Assembly (NCBI GenBank): GCA_902470345.1
Contig: CABRGB010000013.1
Coordinates: forward strand, 1 to 37,435
DNA from: an uncultured Collinsella sp.
Lineage (GTDB): Bacteria > Actinomycetota > Coriobacteriia > Coriobacteriales > Coriobacteriaceae
Length of the DNA: 37,435 bases
Direction of reading: 5' to 3'
Positions 31,147 through 37,435 of the stretch are shown here, in pieces (position 1 is the stretch's first letter; every line of letters begins with the position of its first letter). The notes under the pieces are model-generated. The model worked only from the letters and a program-made list of their open reading frames with translations, searched no databases and had not been told where the DNA came from. Position numbers and translations under genes: made by a program.

Positions 31147-32487
31147 CTAGCTTTCGATGTAGTCCTTGAGCTTGCTACTACGGCTGGGGTGGCGGAGCTT
31201 GGCCAGGGTCTTGGACTCGATCTGGCGGATACGCTCGCGCGTGACGCCAAACTCGCGACCGACTTCCTCGAGCGTGCGGGGGTGTCCGTCGACGAGACCA
31301 AAGCGCAGCTCGATAACCTTGCGCTCACGATCGGCAAGCGAATCGAGCACCTGGGTGAGCTGCTCCTGCAGCATGGAGAAGCTGGCGGCATCGGGCGGAA
31401 CGATAGCCTGGGAGTCCTCGATGAAGTCGCCCAGCTGGGAATCCTCTTCCTCACCGATCGGAGTCTCGAGCGACACGGGCTCCTGCGAAATCTTCTGGAT
31501 CTCGCGGACGCGGTCGGCGCCCATGTCCATCTCAGCACCGATCTCCTCAGGGGTCGGGTCGCGACCCAGATCCTGGAGGAGCTGGCGTTGCACGCGGACG
31601 AGCTTGTTGATGGTCTCGACCATGTGCACGGGAATACGGATGGTACGGGCCTGGTCGGCAATAGCGCGCGTAATGGCCTGACGGATCCACCACGTGGCGT
31701 ACGTGGAGAACTTAAAGCCCTTCTGGTAGTCGAACTTCTCGACGGCGCGGATCAGACCGAGGTTGCCCTCCTGGATCAGATCCAGGAACAGCATGCCACG
31801 GCCGACATAGCGCTTGGCGATCGAGACGACCAGACGCAGGTTTGCGCTGATGAGTGCCTGCTTGGCCTCAAGACCAACGTTCTCAATACGCGTAAGACGA
31901 CGCATCTCGGCGCGAGTGAGCTCGATCTCGCCTGCATCGGCAGCCTCGAGCTTCTCGGTAGCCTCGAGACCGGCCTCGATCTTCATGGCCAGATCGACCT
32001 CTTCAGATGCGGTCAGCAGGTCGACCTTACCGATCTCCTTGAGGTACATACGAACCGGGTCGCCGGTCAGCATCACCGTGGAGGCATCGATGCCGCGCAC
32101 GCGCGAACGCGAACGAGACGTGCGCACGGTGCGCTTCTTCTTGCTCTTGGAAGAGCCCATCTCGGCATCGGCCTGGCGGGCCATCTTAAGCTCGTGATCG
32201 TCAAGCGAGCCGGAATCGTGCTCGTCATCGTCGAAATCGTCGGTATCGTTATCGTCATCGTCGACGTCCATCGGGGCGTCGTCGTTTCCGCTCGCGGAGA
32301 TAATCTGGATGCCGCTGTTGCGCAGCGCGGAATACACCGCGTTGAGCTGCTCATCGGAGACATCGATATCCTTCAGGGCGACCTGAATCTCGTCCTCGGT
32401 TACCGAAGTCCTGTTTGAGCCGTTGCCCATGAGCTTTGCAACGTAGGATTCCAGCCCAGTACCCGTGCTCTCAGTCTTTTTTGGCAC
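31147..32487 (-). CDS. rpoD: RNA polymerase primary sigma factor
   Basis: This is the housekeeping sigma factor that recognises -35/-10 promoters. Region 1.2 begins DPVRMYLKEIGKVDLLT (143-159). Region 2 contains NLRLVVSIAKRYVGRGMLFL and the core YATWWIRQAITRA. Region 3 follows, and region 4 carries VIELRFGLVDGHPRTLEEVG and VTRERIRQIESKTLAKLRHP. The first 130 residues include an Asp-rich stretch (74-97) followed by a basic Lys/Arg/Ser run (113-131), a charged linker in place of a long non-conserved region. The start is GTG with GGGAG five bases upstream. The 110-base gap to dnaG has no clear promoter, so transcription from dnaG is likely (classic dnaG-rpoD unit). Confidence 0.97.
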   Translation of the reverse strand: MPKKTESTGTGLESYVAKLMGNGSNRTSVTEDEIQVALKDIDVSDEQLNAVYSALRNSGIQIISASGNDDAPMDVDDDDNDTDDFDDDEHDSGSLDDHELKMARQADAEMGSSKSKKKRTVRTSRSRSRVRGIDASTVMLTGDPVRMYLKEIGKVDLLTASEEVDLAMKIEAGLEATEKLEAADAGEIELTRAEMRRLTRIENVGLEAKQALISANLRLVVSIAKRYVGRGMLFLDLIQEGNLGLIRAVEKFDYQKGFKFSTYATWWIRQAITRAIADQARTIRIPVHMVETINKLVRVQRQLLQDLGRDPTPEEIGAEMDMGADRVREIQKISQEPVSLETPIGEEEDSQLGDFIEDSQAIVPPDAASFSMLQEQLTQVLDSLADRERKVIELRFGLVDGHPRTLEEVGREFGVTRERIRQIESKTLAKLRHPSRSSKLKDYIES

Positions 32488-32597
32488 AGATTCTCCCTTC
32501 GTAGTCCACAGGACTCAATACTTTAGCACACACGTAGACCTCTATACCCAAAATAAAGACAGGATATAGGCGAGAATACGCTGGTTGACCACAACAT

Positions 32598-34712
32598 CTA
32601 GGCCTGATCGGCACCCGCGGTCTCCAAACCGATCAAACGGAACGGGTCGGCCACGCCTCCGATCGACTTTTGGAGCTCGCGCTGGCGCTGTGAATCTTGC
32701 ACCGCCTGCACAGTCAGCACGCGACGGGCCTCATCGTCGAGCGAACGGTCCTGACGCAACTTTGCCTGCGCGGCTCGCATGCGACGCTTGATAGTGTAGA
32801 GCTCGAGCGTATCGAGCATAAAGACGATGTTCGTCTCGGTCGGGTGCTTGCTCGTCGCCGAGATGCGCCCGGCGCTGACAAGCGACGCCGCCTCGGGACA
32901 CACCGCCCGCGCCGCATCCATGCATGCCACAGGATCGGTTCCCGGCGGCGTTGCCAGCACGGCCCACGCAATGGACTCATGACGTGGGTCGACCCACTCG
33001 ATAGAACAAATGCGATCGGCATACGTGCGGAACAGATCGGGGTAGCTGGTGAGCATCGTCAGCAGCTCGCGCTCCCCCGCCAGGGATTTCCGTTCCAGAT
33101 CGGTCAAAACAATCGGCATCGACGGAGCTGCCGCCGCGCTTGAACTATCGGCAACGGGCGCAGCGCTTTCCATCCCCGCTGGCACATCGATTGGCGGCAG
33201 ATCCTCATTGACCTCCACCGGCGCGGCCTCATAGGCATCAAGCGGAACGTAGTCGTACGGGTCCTCCTCGACCGATGCGGACACCGGCGGCGTCACGCCC
33301 GCGGCCCAGGCACCGCGAGACGTCCCCTGCGAACCAGACGCCCGACCGCCCGCGCTGCCCGCGCGCTCAGCTTGCGCGCGTTGACGCTCGTAGTTCTGCT
33401 CACGCCGGCGCTCCGCATCCTCACGCTTGGCGACATCGCGAAACACACGGCCCGAGCTCGCGCGCACGGTCTCCAGGTCCAAACCCAACAGATCGGCAAT
33501 CTGGATAAAGTACGTGTCGATCATATAGCTGTCACGTAGCGGATAGATGAGCGTCAGCGCGTCCTCGAGCGCCTTGGCGCGACCGCCCGGTGTGGTAATG
33601 TCGCTCGACTCCTGCAGCGAGCGGTAGACAAAGTCCATGAGGGGCTCGGCCACGTCAATGCGCGCCTGAAGCTCCTGGCCGCCATGCGCCGTGATGAACT
33701 CCATGGGGTCGTTGCCGTCGGGCAGCACCACGCAGCGAAGGTCCATTGAATCCTGCTCGATAAACTGAATCGCGCGACGCGCGGCCTTTTGACCGGCGGC
33801 GTCGCCATCGAACATATATACAATGCGCTTGGCAAAGCGGGTGAGCGTCTTAACGTGATGTTCCGTCAGCGCTGTGCCCAGCGTGGCGACGACGTTTTTG
33901 ATCCCCGCCTCCCAGCAGGCGATGCAGTCGGTATAGCCCTCCACCACGATGGCGGTATCCTGCGCGACGATAAACTCCTTGGCCCAGTTAAAGCCATAGA
34001 GGTTTCGTTTTTTATGAAACACACTCGTCTCGGCCGTGTTGAGGTACTTTGGCTGACCATCGCCCATGATGCGCCCGCCAAAGGCGATATTGTGACCCTG
34101 CTCATCAAAGATGGGAAACATCACACGGTCGTAAAAACGGTCGGCAAGCTGTCCGCGCCCGCGGCTCACGGCCACGTTGGCGTCGATCATCTCCTGCGGG
34201 GTAAAGCCCGCTTGAGACAGATGCGAAACCAGCGCGTTGCGACCCGGCGCAAAGCCCAAGCAGTAGCGGCGACAGACATCTCCGCCCATGCCGCGGCTGG
34301 CAAAGTACTCGCGCGGACGGCTGTCCTTACCGCGCATAAGCATGGTGTGGTAGAACTGAGCCGTCTCGGCGCACAGGTCATAGATGCGGGCACGCTTGGT
34401 GCCGCGATCGCGCTGCGCACCGGTATCGTGCAGCTCAATGCCCGCACGATCAGCCAAATAGCGGATCGACTCGGGAAAACTCAGGTTCTCGCGCTTCATG
34501 ATATAGGTAAAGACGTCGCCGCCCTCGCCGCAGCCAAAGCAGTGCCACACCTGCGTTGAAGGGATAATGTGAAACGAGGGGGTCTTTTCGCCATGAAACG
34601 GGCAGCAGCCCCAAAACTCATGGCCGCGGGGCTTGAGCTCAACCGTTTCCTGCACGATGGCAACCAGGTCCGACGCCGCGCGTACCTGATCTTTTTCCTC
34701 ATCGCTAATCAC
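32598..34712 (-). CDS. dnaG: DNA primase
   Basis: DnaG makes RNA primers for replication. The N-terminal CHC2-type zinc finger is complete (Cys37 and His40 in CPFH; Cys58 and Cys61 in CFGC). The catalytic TOPRIM core contains VVEGYTD (256-262) and DGDAAGQ (302-308), preceded by the RNA polymerase domain block YDRVMFPIFDEQGHNIAFGGR. Residues about 430-540 form a low-complexity linker rich in Arg, Ala and Ser, then Pro and Asp, before the helicase-binding C-terminus. It is longer than average (704 residues) because of that linker. The start is GTG, overlapping the ribF stop by eight bases, with a GGGGG-rich stretch upstream. Confidence 0.97.
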   Translation of the reverse strand: MISDEEKDQVRAASDLVAIVQETVELKPRGHEFWGCCPFHGEKTPSFHIIPSTQVWHCFGCGEGGDVFTYIMKRENLSFPESIRYLADRAGIELHDTGAQRDRGTKRARIYDLCAETAQFYHTMLMRGKDSRPREYFASRGMGGDVCRRYCLGFAPGRNALVSHLSQAGFTPQEMIDANVAVSRGRGQLADRFYDRVMFPIFDEQGHNIAFGGRIMGDGQPKYLNTAETSVFHKKRNLYGFNWAKEFIVAQDTAIVVEGYTDCIACWEAGIKNVVATLGTALTEHHVKTLTRFAKRIVYMFDGDAAGQKAARRAIQFIEQDSMDLRCVVLPDGNDPMEFITAHGGQELQARIDVAEPLMDFVYRSLQESSDITTPGGRAKALEDALTLIYPLRDSYMIDTYFIQIADLLGLDLETVRASSGRVFRDVAKREDAERRREQNYERQRAQAERAGSAGGRASGSQGTSRGAWAAGVTPPVSASVEEDPYDYVPLDAYEAAPVEVNEDLPPIDVPAGMESAAPVADSSSAAAAPSMPIVLTDLERKSLAGERELLTMLTSYPDLFRTYADRICSIEWVDPRHESIAWAVLATPPGTDPVACMDAARAVCPEAASLVSAGRISATSKHPTETNIVFMLDTLELYTIKRRMRAAQAKLRQDRSLDDEARRVLTVQAVQDSQRQRELQKSIGGVADPFRLIGLETAGADQA

Positions 34713-35712
34713 GGATACTCACCCCCTGCTCACCCAAGTTATGACGGATATCGTCGATATTACCCTCGACGGTCGCGATCAACTCGTCCAGGGAATCGAA
34801 CACGCGAGACGGCCGCAGCCAGCGCGTAAACGCCAGCGACACGGAAGCGCCATACAGGTCGCCCGCATAGCCGATCAAGTTGGCCTCGAGATGCGCCGAG
34901 GCGGCATCATCGGCATAGGTCGGCGGCAGGCCGACATTAACGGCAGCGGGCCATACGGTATCGTCGACCAGCACCAGACCCTCATAGACGCCATCGGCAG
35001 GCACTTGGATGCCGTCGGGCACCTGGATGTTTGCCGTGGGAAAGCCCATGTCGGAGCCCTCGTGACGGCCAGCCGCCACAACGCCGCGCAGCATATAGGG
35101 ACGGCCGAGAAGCTCGGCAGCCAGCTCCACATGACCCTGACCCAGCTCATGGCGGACGCGCGTGGCGCAGACGGTCTGCCCGTTAACGCAGAGCAGGTCG
35201 TGACCGTAAACGTCAACCCCACGCTCAGTGCCCCAGGCGCGCATCTCGGCAACGCCCGAAGCGCCGCCGCGGCCGAGCCTAAAGTCGCTGCCGACACGAA
35301 TGGAGCGAATGTCGACAACGCGCGACAAAAGCGCCAGAAACCCGACATGGTCGAGTGCCGCCACGGCAGACGTAAAGGGAACGGCCACCACCGCATCGAC
35401 CCCGGTTTGGGCCAGGGCATGCAGGCGGTCAGCCGTCGTCATCAATTTTTGAGCGGGCGAAGGACTCACCACGACGTCCGGGTCAGGATCGAAAGTAATC
35501 ACGACCGCTTTGCTGCCGTGATCATGCGCATCGCGAATAACCGCATCGATCAGCTCTTGGTGCCCACGATGTACGCCATCAAACACGCCAATGGCGATTG
35601 AAGCGGCACCCAAGAACTCGCACCCATCAAATGCATCGGCAGAAACGATAGGGGCCTCATCCAACTCACCCGCGAAAAAGATACGCGCGAGCTCGTGAGG
35701 CGCCAGCATCAT
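34705..35712 (-). CDS. ribF: Bifunctional riboflavin kinase/FAD synthetase
   Basis: RibF phosphorylates riboflavin to FMN and adenylylates it to FAD. The N-terminal nucleotidyltransferase domain shows IGVFDGVHRGHQ (41-52) with the HxGH motif, VITFDPDPDVVV and the block RVGSDFRLGRGGASG. The C-terminal kinase domain holds GFPTANIQVPDGIQVPADGVYEG in part (GFPTANI, VPADGVYEG) and a typical closing segment. The 335-residue length is normal. The ATG overlaps the truB stop by four bases (ATGA). The truB-ribF pair is very widely conserved. Confidence 0.95.
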   Translation of the reverse strand: MMLAPHELARIFFAGELDEAPIVSADAFDGCEFLGAASIAIGVFDGVHRGHQELIDAVIRDAHDHGSKAVVITFDPDPDVVVSPSPAQKLMTTADRLHALAQTGVDAVVAVPFTSAVAALDHVGFLALLSRVVDIRSIRVGSDFRLGRGGASGVAEMRAWGTERGVDVYGHDLLCVNGQTVCATRVRHELGQGHVELAAELLGRPYMLRGVVAAGRHEGSDMGFPTANIQVPDGIQVPADGVYEGLVLVDDTVWPAAVNVGLPPTYADDAASAHLEANLIGYAGDLYGASVSLAFTRWLRPSRVFDSLDELIATVEGNIDDIRHNLGEQGVSIRD

Positions 35713-36641
35713 CGAACACCGCCGATCGCCTGCGGAAAGACGTGCTCCATCACAAAGCGGCCGCCCTCGATACGAGCAAGCGCCTTCAATCCCCCATCGA
35801 GCACGAGCGCGAACGGCGCCTTCGCCATATCGAAATCCGCAAGCGCGCGTTCAACGGGAATGCGGCGACCACAAAGCAGGTCGTCTGCAAGATTACCCGG
35901 CAAATCGACACGCGTGGCACCAAGGGCGGCGATGGGATCCAGAGCGAAGCCGACAGCGGACTCGGCAGAGAGTTCCTCAACCGCATGACAGGCGCCAATG
36001 GAAACCACGCCGGAGGCCGTACGGCGCAGCGCGGAAATATGCGCAGCACTATCGCAGGCGCGACCCAGATCGCGAGCAAGCGCACGAATGTAGGTGCCTT
36101 TGCTTACCGAAAAGGCCACGGTCCAGACGCACGTTTCGCCCTCGCCGCTCACGGCGATCAGGTCGGCGGCATAGACCTCGACGGGGCGCGGAGGCAAGTC
36201 TACCGCATTGCCCTCGCGAGCACTCTTATAGGCACGAACGCCATTGACCGAGATGGCCGAAAAAGCTGGCGGCACCTGCAACTGCGGGCCAAGCATAGCG
36301 GCCAGCTGCTTACGGGCGTAAGCGAGATCGTGCAGCTCGGGGGCAACGGGCACCGTGCGAACGGCCTCGCCCTCCGCGTCATCGGTATTCGTCTCGACAC
36401 CAAACGAAATGTCGGCGACATAACTTTTGGTATCGAGGGTTAGCATGCCCAGCAGACGGGTCGCCTGGCCCACGCCCACCACCATGACACCCGAGGCCAT
36501 GGGGTCGAGCGTACCGGCATGGCCGATGCGTCGCTCATGGAGGGCGCGTCGGCACTGCGATACCACGTCGTGGGACGTGCAGCCCACCGGCTTATCGACG
36601 GCGAGCAGCATATTCAATTGAGAAGGCGTACGACGAGCCAT
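35709..36641 (-). CDS. truB: tRNA pseudouridine-55 synthase
   Basis: TruB makes the universal pseudouridine in the T loop of tRNAs. The sequence LLAVDKPVGCTSHDVV leads to HAGTLDPMASGVM (41-53), with Asp46 as the catalytic nucleophile. Further conserved blocks are KSYVADISFGVETNTDDAEG and FSVSKGTYIRALARDLG. The 310 residues fit the family. Its ATG lies 15 bases after the DHH phosphoesterase stop, with GGATGG upstream; M11 (MLLAVDK) is a less likely start. Confidence 0.95.
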   Translation of the reverse strand: MARRTPSQLNMLLAVDKPVGCTSHDVVSQCRRALHERRIGHAGTLDPMASGVMVVGVGQATRLLGMLTLDTKSYVADISFGVETNTDDAEGEAVRTVPVAPELHDLAYARKQLAAMLGPQLQVPPAFSAISVNGVRAYKSAREGNAVDLPPRPVEVYAADLIAVSGEGETCVWTVAFSVSKGTYIRALARDLGRACDSAAHISALRRTASGVVSIGACHAVEELSAESAVGFALDPIAALGATRVDLPGNLADDLLCGRRIPVERALADFDMAKAPFALVLDGGLKALARIEGGRFVMEHVFPQAIGGVR

Positions 36642-36656
36642 GTACCATCCAAAATG

Positions 36657-37435
36657 TTAGAGCTCGACGGTCACCGAAGCGGGATCCTCCCCCACCAGCT
36701 CGGCCAGCATGGGAAGTGCCACGGCGAGCGTCTCGCGAATCGTTCCGTTGTTGGAAAAGCCGGCGGCGGCATGATGCCCGCCACCGCCAAAGTTGGCAGC
36801 GATCTCGGACACATCGAGGTCGCCCTTGGAGCGCAGGTTACCGCGTACCTTGGTATCGCCCTCAATGCCCTTCAGGAACAGGCAGACCTCCACGCCCATC
36901 ACCGAACGCACCACATCGACCAGGCCGTCGCACTCATCCGAAGTGACGCCGCAGGCCTCGAGGTCGCTCTGGTACGCATAACTATATGCCACGCGACCGT
37001 GCGCCACTGTTTTGATGCGGCCCATAACGATGGACTTGAGATGCAAGAACTCCACGCGCATGCTCTGGTAGACCTCGAGCGCAACACGCGCCGGATCGGC
37101 ACCGTGCGCAACCAGGCGCGAGGCGGCATGGAACGCAGCGGCATCGGCGTTTTGGTACTGAAAACGACCGGTATCGGTCACCAGGCCGCACAGCAGGCAG
37201 GTCGCGACACCATCGCGAGCCACAATGCCGCAATTGTCTAAAAAGCGGTCGATGATCATGGCGCAGGCCGCGGCGCCGACGCACCTCAGGCTCAGCTCGG
37301 CAAATTCCTCACGCGCCGGATGGTGATCGAAGCACACCACATGAGACGAGCGGCGGAGCACCTCAGCTGAGTTGTTCAGACGCTCGACGACCGGCACGTC
37401 CACCGAGATGAACAGGTCCGGATTGCCGGTATACG
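36657..37435 (-). CDS. DHH/DHHA1-family phosphoesterase, NrnA-like (partial, 5' end beyond window)
   Basis: The frame stays open to the right edge of the window, so at least 258 residues are visible and the N-terminus is missing. The DHH signature VCFDHHPAREEF and the following acidic block LLCGLVTDTGRFQYQN belong to the DHH phosphoesterase domain. The C-terminal DHHA1 domain contains the glycine-rich NFGGGGHHAAAGF. NrnA-like enzymes degrade short oligoribonucleotides and 3'-phosphoadenosine 5'-phosphate. The gene lies 15 bases upstream of truB, as in the common rbfA-nrnA-truB-ribF order, so rbfA and infB may lie beyond the window. The GTG at 37403 is not the true start. Confidence 0.9.
   Translation of the reverse strand, partial: YTGNPDLFISVDVPVVERLNNSAEVLRRSSHVVCFDHHPAREEFAELSLRCVGAAACAMIIDRFLDNCGIVARDGVATCLLCGLVTDTGRFQYQNADAAAFHAASRLVAHGADPARVALEVYQSMRVEFLHLKSIVMGRIKTVAHGRVAYSYAYQSDLEACGVTSDECDGLVDVVRSVMGVEVCLFLKGIEGDTKVRGNLRSKGDLDVSEIAANFGGGGHHAAAGFSNNGTIRETLAVALPMLAELVGEDPASVTVEL

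Overview
This is a contiguous, GC-rich (roughly 60%) bacterial chromosome segment. It is packed with housekeeping genes, most on the minus strand. The best guess for the source is an actinobacterium of the Coriobacteriia, probably a Collinsella-like gut organism. This rests on the order smc-rnc-acpP-plsX-rpmF-DUF177-coiled-coil gene-coaD-rsmD-recG, which recalls the actinobacterial smc/rnc and DUF177/SepIVA/coaD/rsmD neighbourhoods, together with the codon use and recurring GGGGAC-type intergenic hairpins. The genus call is an inference from memory, not a search result. No phage, IS element, CRISPR array or rRNA was seen.

Layout. (1) 1-6.6 kb, minus strand: ileS behind a T-box leader with its own terminator, then lspA and an overlapping rluD, then a processive-type membrane glycosyltransferase. 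(2) 6.6-10.8 kb: a GldA-like Fe/Zn alcohol dehydrogenase (+) meets a DUF523 protein (-) at a bidirectional terminator; then ftsH (-) and a lone cobO (+). (3) 10.8-14.7 kb, minus: thyA-folA, a SpoU/TrmH methyltransferase and a MATE exporter. (4) 14.7-15.7 kb, plus: a gene fusing a DUF134 helix-turn-helix regulator to a NifX-type domain with a His/Cys-rich tail. It has a consensus ribosome binding site and in-frame ATG at the domain junction, and two near-identical palindromes flank its promoter. This is the most unusual locus in the window. (5) 15.7-30.6 kb, minus: a long run Asp23/YloU-fakA-recG-rsmD-coaD-coiled-coil protein-DUF177-rpmF-plsX-acpP-rnc-smc-ftsY-ffh, with many TAATG/ATGA stop-start overlaps. 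(6) 30.8-31.0 kb: two identical tRNA-Asn(GTT) genes with a strong promoter, a hairpin between them and a terminator. (7) 31.1-37.4 kb, minus: DHH phosphoesterase (cut by the window edge)-truB-ribF-dnaG-rpoD.

Functionally the window covers lipid precursor supply (plsX, acpP, fakA), co-translational export (ffh, ftsY, lspA), chromosome maintenance and replication (smc, recG, dnaG), RNA processing and modification (rnc, truB, rluD, rsmD, trmH), cofactor synthesis (coaD, ribF, folA/thyA, cobO) and the primary sigma factor. Several genes use GTG or TTG starts (ileS, MATE, ffh, smc, rpoD, dnaG, Asp23; TTG for rnc and probably lspA). Starts were assigned by ribosome-binding-site position, so several differ from the longest open frame. 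Apart from the 6098-6583 leader region, no gene-free stretch exceeds about 200 bases.
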